5,023 nucleotides of DNA, from the NCBI GenBank assembly GCA_937893155.1, contig CALBGU010000120.1, positions 1 to 5,023 of the forward strand, written 5' to 3'. The notes below the pieces were generated by a model. The model was not told the origin of the DNA. It did no database searches and saw only the letters and a list, made by a program, of their open reading frames with translations. Source of the DNA: an uncultured Treponema sp. (lineage in GTDB: Bacteria; Spirochaetota; Spirochaetia; Treponematales; Treponemataceae). Numbering within the stretch: position 1 is the stretch's first letter; every line of letters begins with the position of its first letter. Shown here in pieces: positions 1 through 5,023 of the stretch. The translations under genes were made by a program, and so were the position numbers.

Positions 1-2
1 CA

Positions 3-440
3 GTATTATTTGCTCATGATAATGACGTAAGTGATTTATTTGTTGGAAAGAGAATCACTAGAAAAGACGTTTTCTATCAAGAGGGGACAAAAGGAAATGT
101 TACTGGAAATCATTGTCATATAGAATGCGGTAGAGGAAAATTTAGTGGAACAGGTTGGCATAAGAATAATGCAGGGTTTTGGAGTATTAATAATAATAAA
201 AAGCCAGAAGAGTGCTTTTGGATTGACGATAGTATTGTAGTATTAAATCAATATCAATATAACTTTAAAAAAATATCCACAGATACAGTGGAAAAAAAGG
301 AAAAAGAAAAGATTTCGACAGAAATTGTTGAAAAAAAGGAAATTAAAGTAAAAAAAGAATTTATCGCTCCTAAAACGGATTTGTATGGAGTATATTTAAA
401 AGAAAAACAAAAAATTACTATTGAAGATTTAACCCAATAG
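3..440 (+). CDS. Phage-type M23 metallopeptidase / endolysin, 3' part
   Basis: An open frame runs in from the left edge and stops with TAG at 438-440, giving 145 visible codons without a start. Near visible residues 31-45 it reads GNVTGNHCHIECGRG. The HCH (bases 111-119) is the HxH zinc-ligand motif of LytM/lysostaphin-type M23 peptidases, which cut peptide cross-bridges in peptidoglycan. The segment before it (AHDNDVSDLFVGKRI) and the run after it (SGTGWHKNNAGFW) resemble lysins of Firmicute prophages, where such proteins open the host wall at lysis. The first zinc-binding His and Asp would lie upstream of the window. After about residue 90 comes a Lys/Glu-rich linker (repeated VEKKE), then a short tail that could be a wall-binding segment; I do not recognise it. 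The gene ends tail-to-tail with the ZIP ORF, overlapping it by 12 bases. The family call is fairly secure; the phage origin is inferred. Confidence 0.72.
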   Translation, partial: VLFAHDNDVSDLFVGKRITRKDVFYQEGTKGNVTGNHCHIECGRGKFSGTGWHKNNAGFWSINNNKKPEECFWIDDSIVVLNQYQYNFKKISTDTVEKKEKEKISTEIVEKKEIKVKKEFIAPKTDLYGVYLKEKQKITIEDLTQ

Positions 441-1100
441 TAATTCTAAAATCATCATAATGGAAAAACCTAACATATTAAATAAGGCCATAAGACCTTT
501 TTTTTGATTAGTTTGACTTTCTGGAATTAATTCTAAGATAATAACAAAAATCATTGCACCAGCAGTAAAAGATAAAATAAAAGGTAATAATATTTGAATT
601 TTAAGAACTAAAAGAGCTCCAATAACTGCAAAAATAGGTTCAACAATTGCACTTAAAGAGCCGAACAAAAAAGCTTTCCAACAAGTTATGTTTTCTCTAC
701 GCATGGGTAAACTAATGGCACTTCCTTCTGGAAAGTTTTGAATGGCAATTCCTAAAGTTAAAGCTAGTACCGAGACAAAACTGGTGGAATTTCCTCCGTA
801 AGAGGCAACACCAAATGCAACTCCTAATACCAATCCTTCAGGAATATTGTGTAGAGTAATAGAAATAAAAAGCATTACACAACGACGAAAACTAATCTTT
901 TTATTGGTGCAGGAAAACAAAAGTTTGGGTCGGCTCTCTCCGTCGTAGTTTTTATCGAACGAATGATACACAAATCCATCTTTTATCCACATATAATGAC
1001 TGTATCCGTGATTTATTTCTTTCGGCAGCCGAATAATCCGCACGTTCTTCGGGTCTTTGATTTTCGCTTTCAATGCTTCAAATAAACAATTGCTGTACAT
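429..1100 (-). CDS. Chimeric ORF: unknown N-terminal module fused to a truncated ZIP-family metal transporter
   Basis: The 223-residue ORF has two unrelated parts. Residues 1 to about 65 form a soluble stretch rich in Lys, Tyr and His (for example SHYMWIKDGFVYHSF) with no membrane segment. From about residue 66 it is a ZIP (ZupT/GufA-like) divalent-metal transporter: HNIPEG at 84-89 is the TM4 metal-site signature, QNFPEG at 121-126 the TM5 one, VEP at 153-155 and LELIPES at 189-195 mark later helices, and the C-terminus ends at the last membrane helix. ZIP proteins of this type are usually about 260-270 residues. The first three helices are missing, so zinc/iron transport is doubtful. The start has a good AGGAG site at 1110-1114, which belongs to the N-terminal module and not to the ZIP part. 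It is best read as the front of one gene joined in frame to the back of another, near base 905. Confidence 0.7.
   Translation of the reverse strand: MYSNCLFEALKAKIKDPKNVRIIRLPKEINHGYSHYMWIKDGFVYHSFDKNYDGESRPKLLFSCTNKKISFRRCVMLFISITLHNIPEGLVLGVAFGVASYGGNSTSFVSVLALTLGIAIQNFPEGSAISLPMRRENITCWKAFLFGSLSAIVEPIFAVIGALLVLKIQILLPFILSFTAGAMIFVIILELIPESQTNQKKGLMALFNMLGFSIMMILELLLG
895..925. other. Fusion breakpoint between two unrelated DNA segments
   Basis: ZIP-like protein similarity ends at about residue 66 of the minus-strand ORF, which places the junction near base 905 (uncertain by about 10-15 bases). G+C also changes: 17 of 60 in 841-900, against 26 of 60 in 901-960. To the left are a phage lysin and a ZIP gene; to the right is an uncharacterised gene sharing its leader with the next gene. 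I see no transposase, inverted repeat or target duplication at the join. This could be an illegitimate recombination event or an assembly chimera, and the sequence alone cannot separate them. Confidence 0.55.
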
Positions 1101-1108
1101 CGTTCGTA

Positions 1109-1164
1109 TCTCCTATCAAGTAATAATATAGGTTATTCAGATTGTAAAGTTTCTAAAAAAGCAA
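1109..1164 (-). repeat. Leader repeat, copy 2 (degenerate)
   Basis: Aligned without gaps to 1758-1813 on the minus strand, about 40 of 56 bases match by hand count, including an identical 11-base block ACCTATATTAT. It spans a T-tract, the -35/-10-like boxes and the AGGAG site. It overlaps the 3' end of the 1133-1750 gene, so that protein's last ten or so residues and stop codon are encoded by repeat sequence. Confidence 0.6.
1120..1148 (-). promoter_or_regulatory. Possible promoter for the 429-1100 ORF
   Basis: On the minus strand TTTACA (1143-1148) is followed after 17 bp by TATTAC (1120-1125), a moderate sigma-70-like match. The spacing matches the better promoter in front of the neighbouring gene, and the two lie inside copies of the same repeat. 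The -35 box lies within the last codons of the 1133-1750 gene. The predicted start site would fall almost on the ribosome binding site, leaving a very short leader, which weakens the call. Confidence 0.3.
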
Positions 1165-1750
1165 AACTATCTTTTTCCGCTCCCCAACGTTTTTTTAGAT
1201 ACGAAATCTTTTCTGCAAAATTATATTTGCAACCAAAAATTTCTTTCAGTTCTTCATCGTGATTTTCAAGTCCGAGAATTCCATTTGCAACCATATAAGC
1301 CCATTCTTGATTTTCAAAATCGCCATTTTTATCAGGCAACATTTTTTCTCTGTCATAAACAATCGGCTCTGCAGCATTTCTGAACACATTTATTATTTCT
1401 TTCCAATGTCTATAATAAGGTTTCCCGATTTTATCTTTGAAAATCCAAACTGCTTGTATGCAGTTTTTTCTATTGAACAATGATTCGCACATTTTCAAAT
1501 TACATTGCTCGGTTGAGATAAGTTCAAAGGCTGATTTTGCAGATATTTCTTTTTCATCATCAAAAATACCGCCGCAAGTTATATCTTCCGTTTTTGGTTC
1601 AATCCAAATTCTTTTATCATTATCTTCTTTGAAAGAAAATGTCAAAATCTTATCTAAGTCTTCAAAAAACTTCTCGCCACCTGTTTTTTCTTCTGTTGAA
1701 AGTTTGTCAAAAAAGATTTCGTCAAATTGGTCAAAATACTTCTCTTCCAT
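1133..1750 (-). CDS. Acidic protein of unknown function (205 aa)
   Basis: I do not recognise the family. The product is soluble: there is no signal peptide or membrane helix. Its N-terminal ~35 residues are strongly acidic and rich in Phe and Asp/Glu. Four cysteines lie at roughly residues 59, 83, 88 and 97, and a fifth near 174. A Trp/Tyr-rich centre (VWIFKDKIGKPYYRHWKEI, about 101-119) looks like a folded domain core, and the C-terminus has a basic patch (YLKKRWG, about 184-190). The start is supported by GGAGG at 1758-1762, seven bases before ATG. Codons are AT-rich (18 G+C of 60 at 1141-1200), unlike the upp gene beside it. The next ORF begins 32 bp downstream behind a second copy of the same leader. 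The overall acidic, Cys/Trp-containing character would fit an immunity or antitoxin-like accessory protein, but nothing in the sequence shows this. Confidence 0.7.
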   Translation of the reverse strand: MEEKYFDQFDEIFFDKLSTEEKTGGEKFFEDLDKILTFSFKEDNDKRIWIEPKTEDITCGGIFDDEKEISAKSAFELISTEQCNLKMCESLFNRKNCIQAVWIFKDKIGKPYYRHWKEIINVFRNAAEPIVYDREKMLPDKNGDFENQEWAYMVANGILGLENHDEELKEIFGCKYNFAEKISYLKKRWGAEKDSFAFLETLQSE

Positions 1751-1757
1751 TTTTGTA

Positions 1758-1813
1758 CCTCCAATCTAATTATAATATAGGTCGTTCAGGGCGTCAATTT
1801 TCCAAAAAAACTC
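1758..1813 (-). repeat. Leader repeat, copy 1
   Basis: This is the better-preserved copy of a 56-base block also found at 1109-1164. In transcription order it holds GAG plus seven T (the tail of a hairpin), TTGACG, CTGAACGACCTATATTATAA and then GGAGG. Only these two copies occur in the window, each directly ahead of an uncharacterised gene; the lipoprotein, upp and nuclease genes lack it. Confidence 0.6.
1769..1797 (-). promoter_or_regulatory. Promoter-like boxes upstream of the 1133-1750 gene
   Basis: On the minus strand TTGACG (1792-1797) is followed after exactly 17 bp by TATAAT (1769-1774), close to the sigma-70 consensus. The predicted start site, about 1762, coincides with the GGAGG ribosome binding site, so the mRNA leader would be only about 12 nt. 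That is short for a typical leader; an alternative -10 (TATATT, 1774-1779) lacks a well-spaced -35. Confidence 0.42.
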
Positions 1814-1830
1814 CTTAGCAGATTGAGGAG
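1804..1830 (-). terminator. Small hairpin with T-tract
   Basis: On the minus strand CTCCT (1826-1830), a 10-base loop and AGGAG (1811-1815) are followed by seven T (1804-1810). The stem is only 5 bp (6 with a G-U pair), so it would be a weak intrinsic terminator. It lies 120 bp past upp, directly before the next promoter-like region, and would back up the stronger hairpin at 1917-1941. Confidence 0.35.
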
Positions 1831-1916
1831 CATTTGATGAAGCAGAAAATTTGACTGGCAACGGTCAGAGTGTCTTTGCAAATAAGTACGTCATGGGATA
1901 ATTCCGAATTGTATTT

Positions 1917-1941
1917 AACAATGGGCAAAAAGCCCATTGTT
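1917..1941 (-). terminator. Strong hairpin downstream of upp
   Basis: A perfect 10-bp inverted repeat, AACAATGGGC / GCCCATTGTT, flanks a 5-base A (minus strand: T) loop and begins 8 bases beyond the upp stop codon. Position and stem strength suit the end of the lipoprotein-upp transcript. The expected run of T after the stem is poor on either strand, so it may act as a 3'-end stabilising stem rather than a classical terminator. Confidence 0.6.
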
Positions 1942-1949
1942 TCAGAAAA

Positions 1950-2990
1950 TTACAGAGTGCCGAGAACTGTCTGCTCGATTTTGCGCATTTGACTTCGGTA
2001 CAAACCTGCGATGTTTGAGCCGTAATCCGCGATGAGCTGAATGATGTTGCGTGGCTGTTCGTGCGTGTCTGCGCCATTGAGTCTGTCGCCAGCGTCGCCC
2101 AAGCCTGGCATAATGTACGCTCTTTCGTTTAACACGGGGTCAAGCCACAGCGTGTAGCATGTGCAGTTATCGAGCGCGCGGATTACGCGAAGACTGCCCT
2201 TGAGCGCGCTGATGACGTTGAAGAACTTAATGCTTTTCGGGCGAACTCCCTGCGACTGCAAGTATTTCACGACCGTAACGAGAGAACCTCCCGTCGCATT
2301 CATCGGGTCGGCGAAAATCAAATCTTTGCCGTCGAGTTCTTCGAGCTTGAAAAACGAATTGCGCAGGTTCAAAATGTATTGCATATCGTTTTCGTGGCGT
2401 GAATCGTCGCGATTGATTTTGAAGAGCGCGAACGGCGTAACGTAGCCCGTTGACGAATACTCCTCGATTTCCTTTGACATAATCATACTCGGCAACAGCG
2501 CGCCGCGAAGCATAACGCACATAACGGCGTTCTCAATTTTGTGGTCGATGTCGGGGATTTTATGCACAGCGTAATTCTGCACGGGGTCTTTCACGGGCGT
2601 TTTCACGATGATGTGGTTCTTTTTGTCGGTGTGCTGGTCGGTGTACGCCAAGCGGAAGAGCATTTCGTACGCTCTCTGGCTGTAATACAAAAATTCCTCG
2701 TGCGCCGTGTTCACGCTTCTGAGCTTTGCGATAACGCGGCTTGCCTCTGCGTGCGCGCCCTCCTCGGTGTCGAACGAATACACCTTCAAGTTCGGGTGCT
2801 TTGAGCAAATATTCTGCATTTCGTGTCCCATTTCGTCGAAATCGCGGATAATCGCGGCTTTGTCTTCGGCGGCAAAATGCGGAAGCGCAGCTTTGTACAT
2901 TTCTTGCAAGCGGGATAAATCGTCCAAATCCTCTTTTGACAAATATCCGTCCAAATCTTCTGCTTTCAAAACAATCTTGTCTACGTTCAT
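1950..2990 (-). CDS. upp: Uracil phosphoribosyltransferase, long form (346 aa)
   Basis: It converts uracil plus PRPP to UMP and pyrophosphate in cytoplasmic pyrimidine salvage. The C-terminal ~200 residues carry the family signatures: MLRGALLP (about 160-167), the PRPP-binding loop FADPMNATGGS (226-236) with its paired Asp/Thr/Gly residues, and the uracil-binding segment YIMPGLGDAGDR (292-303) near the C-terminus. Ordinary bacterial UPRTs are about 208 residues; this one has roughly 130 extra N-terminal residues, mostly predicted helical and charged (for example KEDLDDLSRLQEMYKAALPHF), with no signal peptide. The ATG at 2988-2990 is preceded by AAGGAG, which overlaps the stop codon of the lipoprotein gene (TAAGGAG), 9 bp between genes, so the two are probably co-transcribed and translationally coupled. 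G+C is much higher than in the flanking genes (37 of 60 at 2041-2100), suggesting a resident core gene. The enzyme assignment is secure; the role of the extension is unknown. Confidence 0.92.
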   Translation of the reverse strand: MNVDKIVLKAEDLDGYLSKEDLDDLSRLQEMYKAALPHFAAEDKAAIIRDFDEMGHEMQNICSKHPNLKVYSFDTEEGAHAEASRVIAKLRSVNTAHEEFLYYSQRAYEMLFRLAYTDQHTDKKNHIIVKTPVKDPVQNYAVHKIPDIDHKIENAVMCVMLRGALLPSMIMSKEIEEYSSTGYVTPFALFKINRDDSRHENDMQYILNLRNSFFKLEELDGKDLIFADPMNATGGSLVTVVKYLQSQGVRPKSIKFFNVISALKGSLRVIRALDNCTCYTLWLDPVLNERAYIMPGLGDAGDRLNGADTHEQPRNIIQLIADYGSNIAGLYRSQMRKIEQTVLGTL

Positions 2991-2999
2991 AGAAACTCC

Positions 3000-3839
3000 T
3001 TAAAAATCAAAAACGTTCATATGTGTAAGATGTATTCTCTCTTTATCTTCTTCAACTTCCACGCCAATATTTTCGCCCGTCACCGACAAAACGAAATGAA
3101 GTACCCTCGCCACGCCGTTCAAAGCCTGCGCTGTCGAGTCTTTTATCTCAAGATACACGTCAGAATCAAGCGAGCCGTCTTCTTTCAGGGACGAAAATCC
3201 GTACATACAGTCCAAATTCGGCAAAATCTTTTCAGCAACATCTCTATCCATAAAGTCGTAAACATTCGCCATAAGGAAAAGCAAATTTGTGCTGTCCATT
3301 TCTGCGAATTTCTCTTTTGCCTTCGCCGCGTACGCCGTCATTTGTGCGCCTGCGACATATCGGTTTAAGATTTCCTCCACGTTTCTCGACAGGCACATCA
3401 TATTTTTGTCGAGAAACGCAATCTGCATACCAGAATCGCTTTCGTAAACCTTGTAATTCACGCCGTTTTCAGCCGTAAAATCGTGATTATTCCACTCAGT
3501 ATACTTCGCCGCGTTTTTTACCATCGACGGAGGAAATTTTCCCTTGCAAATTGCCTCGAATCCGCCGTCGTCTGACCGCTGAACCATGTAAATCGCATCG
3601 ACATACTTGTAAAGCACACCGCGAACTTTCTCTCCGTTCTCAGTAAAGCTGTCGAATATCTTGAAAAACATTTCTTTGTTTTCTTTTACAGGAATTTTCA
3701 CATACAGTACGCTATCTTCGCTCAACAGCGCATACGGTTCTACGCTCATCTGCGCCACTTTCGTGCTTTGACAGCTCGCGAAACACATAACAAGCGCGCA
3801 CACAACCGCAATTTTCAAAAATCCATTTGCCTTCACCAT
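3000..3839 (-). CDS. Predicted lipoprotein of unknown function (279 aa)
   Basis: The N-terminus is a lipoprotein signal: basic MVKANGFLK, a hydrophobic core (about residues 9-20) and FASC ending at Cys23. The Phe at the first lipobox position departs from the usual Leu but fits the loose spirochaetal lipobox. The mature protein, starting CQSTKV, would be acylated and held at the membrane surface or in the periplasm. The rest (about 250 residues) alternates short beta-type and charged helical stretches, with further Cys residues and no other membrane helix; I recognise no domain. Its layout (threshold-like repeats of FxxxAKxKFAEMDS and NLLFLMANVYDF) is reminiscent of solvent-exposed substrate-independent lipoproteins, but this gives no function. 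ATG 3837-3839 follows an AAGGAG site. It is the first gene of a probable operon with upp, and nothing in it suggests uracil uptake. Confidence 0.8.
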   Translation of the reverse strand: MVKANGFLKIAVVCALVMCFASCQSTKVAQMSVEPYALLSEDSVLYVKIPVKENKEMFFKIFDSFTENGEKVRGVLYKYVDAIYMVQRSDDGGFEAICKGKFPPSMVKNAAKYTEWNNHDFTAENGVNYKVYESDSGMQIAFLDKNMMCLSRNVEEILNRYVAGAQMTAYAAKAKEKFAEMDSTNLLFLMANVYDFMDRDVAEKILPNLDCMYGFSSLKEDGSLDSDVYLEIKDSTAQALNGVARVLHFVLSVTGENIGVEVEEDKERIHLTHMNVFDF

Positions 3840-3860
3840 TGTTACTCCTTATTTTTCCAA

Positions 3861-3874
3861 AATATGCACATATT
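3861..3874. promoter_or_regulatory. Short palindrome upstream of the lipoprotein gene
   Basis: AATATG-CA-CATATT is a perfect 6+6 inverted repeat with a 2-base centre, 21 bases before the lipoprotein start codon. It sits where an operator could block transcription of the lipoprotein-upp operon. No convincing -35/-10 pair with standard spacing was found around it, and AT-rich DNA produces such palindromes by chance. Confidence 0.22.
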
Positions 3875-3918
3875 CAACACTTTATGCTCATTGCAATTCA
3901 ATTCATACTCTGAAAACA

Positions 3919-4226
3919 TTATTTCTTTATTCTCCGAATTATCTCATAGATTTCATTTGCGGACAAAATATCCAGTTCTTCCGTAATTCTTTCACAGCCA
4001 TGCGAACAAAAATTATCCGAGCTGTCATACTCAATAAATAAAAAGCCATTTTGAATAAACAACTTTCGATACACCTGTTTTATAATACATTCATCGCCTG
4101 AAATCCGATAGTCCGCACTATTTTCAAGAAAAACAGTTTGATTTTTGCTTTTTGAACATAATCGAAAATTGCCACAATAAGAGAGCCTCTGAATGTTTCA
4201 AAATCTTTCAGTAATTTGTTTTGCAT
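3919..4226 (-). pseudogene. Small gene with one-base frameshift, downstream partner of the nuclease (about 102 aa if restored)
   Basis: ATG at 4224-4226, with GAGGA five bases upstream, opens MQNKLLKDFE. A second frame is then open for about 90 codons down to TAA at 3919-3921 and reads like real protein: YCGNFRLCSKSKNQTVF, then LENSADYRISGDECIIKQ, then FLFIEYDSSDNFCSHGCER, ending EIYEIIRRIKK. Adding one A in the GAAAC run at 4195-4199 joins the two into a single 102-residue frame. Without it, the ATG frame ends after 48 codons in unrelated sequence. The product would be small, soluble and Cys-containing; I do not know its family. It starts 8 bp after the nuclease stop codon, so it was probably co-transcribed with it. 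A sequencing error in the A-run would leave the gene intact; otherwise it is a recent pseudogene. Confidence 0.6.
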
Positions 4227-4234
4227 ATTCGTCC

Positions 4235-4969
4235 TCAATATGTTATAAAAGCTCTTTTTATCGCTCTCTCATAGTCATTTTCAACCTGCTCATAAGTTAA
4301 AAACTGAATTCGATTGTTTATTGCAGAAAATGCAGACTTTGCCTTTTCTTTTTCAAACTTGCTTCGCCTATTTTCATCAGAAACGCAATAAAAACGAGTT
4401 TGAAAATCCTGTAGTTCCATAAATTTTATAAAAGCATCTCGAAAATCCGTTGAATGCTCTACTTCAAAAATCACTTGTGGAAAATGTCGCTCATTAAACC
4501 AAATAACATCTGCAAAAGATACGCTATCATCAATAATATGTTGAAAAGTAAACGATGGAACTTTTTGCAATGTTGCAAGACTGCCCAAAGTTTTATTCTC
4601 GAAAATCCATTTTTTATCGTTTGTATATGTATCAGAAATATCTTTTTGATGATTGCCAATTTCGAGCAACATACCTTGAATAATAGCGTGCTTTCTTTCG
4701 CTTTTCGCTTTTTCGTTTTTCGGAGTTTCTGCCTTCGGTAAGTTGTCAATATAAGCCGTCAGTGCATAAACTCCAAGCCCAATTCGTGTAAATCTCTTAT
4801 CTCTTTGCACACGCTCTTGAATTGTCATATCAGGCGTTAGTCCCTTGATTTTAGTTTTATCTTTATAATTCCATATTTCGCGATAAATCAATTTCAATGG
4901 CGCAAAATAACCATTATGCAGCATAACTTGTTCTATCGCTTCTGAATATGTCAAATCTTTGTTTTCCAT
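4235..4969 (-). CDS. HARE-HTH domain plus PD-(D/E)XK-type restriction-like endonuclease (244 aa)
   Basis: Residues about 6-71 (TYSEAIEQVMLHNGYFAPLK through RFTRIGLGVYALT) fit the HB1/ASXL/restriction-endonuclease helix-turn-helix (HARE-HTH), a DNA-binding module found at the front of many bacterial restriction enzymes. After a charged Lys/Glu linker (about 80-93), the C-terminal part has the core of a PD-(D/E)XK nuclease: QGMLLEIG (98-105), FADVIWF (152-158) with Asp154, and IFEVEHSTDF (167-176) with Glu169/Glu171 as the D-x14-ExE metal-binding set, then KFMELQDFQTRF. The expected lysine of the classical motif is replaced by Glu, as in ExE variants. It probably cleaves or nicks DNA. No methyltransferase lies in the window, so a modification partner would have to be upstream (beyond 5023), or the enzyme targets modified DNA. 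The ATG at 4967-4969 has an AAAGGA site just upstream. The family call is by motif, not by database search. Confidence 0.75.
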   Translation of the reverse strand: MENKDLTYSEAIEQVMLHNGYFAPLKLIYREIWNYKDKTKIKGLTPDMTIQERVQRDKRFTRIGLGVYALTAYIDNLPKAETPKNEKAKSERKHAIIQGMLLEIGNHQKDISDTYTNDKKWIFENKTLGSLATLQKVPSFTFQHIIDDSVSFADVIWFNERHFPQVIFEVEHSTDFRDAFIKFMELQDFQTRFYCVSDENRRSKFEKEKAKSAFSAINNRIQFLTYEQVENDYERAIKRAFITY

Positions 4970-4981
4970 ACACTCAATCCT

Positions 4982-5023
4982 TTACAAATCGCGATTTCCC
5001 TCAATATTTTTGACAATAATTCC
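4982..5023 (-). CDS. Possible 3' end of an upstream gene
   Basis: Thirteen codons (GIIVKNIEGNRDL) run in from the right edge to TAA at 4982-4984, 12 bp before the nuclease start, with the nuclease ribosome binding site in the gap. The spacing suits an operon, possibly with a methyltransferase or other partner, but another frame is also open here and 13 codons are too few to identify a protein. Confidence 0.3.
   Translation of the reverse strand, partial: GIIVKNIEGNRDL

Noticed and set aside
1100..1170. Integron attC site between the two repeat-linked genes
   Set aside because: I looked for paired RYYYAAC and GTTRRRY core sites with an imperfect palindrome between them and did not find a matched pair; the similarity is a direct leader repeat.
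1771..1866. Short minus-strand open stretch ending ALNDLYYN in front of the 1133-1750 gene
   Set aside because: About 32 codons follow a stop with no start codon. The stretch spans the hairpin T-tract, promoter boxes and leader repeat, so the open frame is better explained as non-coding repeat DNA.
1865..2077. 70-codon minus-strand ORF overlapping the end of upp
   Set aside because: It lies in another frame over the conserved C-terminus of upp and the terminator hairpin, has a low-complexity Ser/Thr/Gln-rich product and no ribosome binding site of note.
2161..3003. Several open frames of 80-100 codons antisense or frame-shifted to upp
   Set aside because: They are shadows of a GC-rich gene, with Arg- or Ser-rich products and no supporting start signals. 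The upp frame carries all the recognised motifs.
4454..4749. Open frames of 92-95 codons on both strands inside the nuclease gene
   Set aside because: They lie wholly within the motif-bearing nuclease frame, and their products are Lys/Phe-rich with no recognisable domain.

Overview
The window looks like bacterial accessory DNA of mixed origin. Bases from about 920 to 5023 carry six minus-strand genes or gene remnants. The best-recognised is a long-form uracil phosphoribosyltransferase (upp). Together with a loosely matching lipobox lipoprotein, it makes me favour a spirochaete, probably Treponema-like; that assignment is an inference. Bases 1 to about 905 are AT-rich (17, 14, 19 and 23 G+C per 60 in four blocks counted by hand). 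They carry the end of a phage-type M23 peptidase/endolysin and most of a ZIP metal transporter, both more typical of low-GC Firmicutes.

Layout, left to right. (i) 3-440, plus strand: 3' part of an endolysin. (ii) 429-1100, minus strand: an ORF whose first ~65 residues are an unrelated soluble module and whose remainder is a ZIP transporter lacking its normal N-terminal membrane segments. The join lies near base 905 and is either a real recombination fusion or a chimeric assembly. (iii) 1133-1750, minus: an acidic protein of unknown function. This gene and the ORF of (ii) are preceded by copies of the same ~56-bp leader (promoter-like, then ribosome binding site), and one copy overlaps the 3' end of the unknown gene. 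(iv) 1804-1941: two hairpins, the larger just after upp. (v) 1950-3839: a lipoprotein-upp operon with a 9-bp gap. (vi) 3919-4969: a HARE-HTH plus PD-(D/E)XK-type restriction-like nuclease, followed 8 bp later by a small gene broken by one apparent missing base. (vii) 4982-5023: possibly the last codons of an upstream gene.

The lipoprotein-upp pair looks like chromosomal core, with locally high G+C in upp (37/60 at 2041-2100). It is flanked by AT-rich accessory genes: the nuclease pair on one side and the repeat-linked unknowns on the other. No RNA gene, CRISPR array or complete mobile element was seen, and no gap longer than 300 bases is left unexplained.
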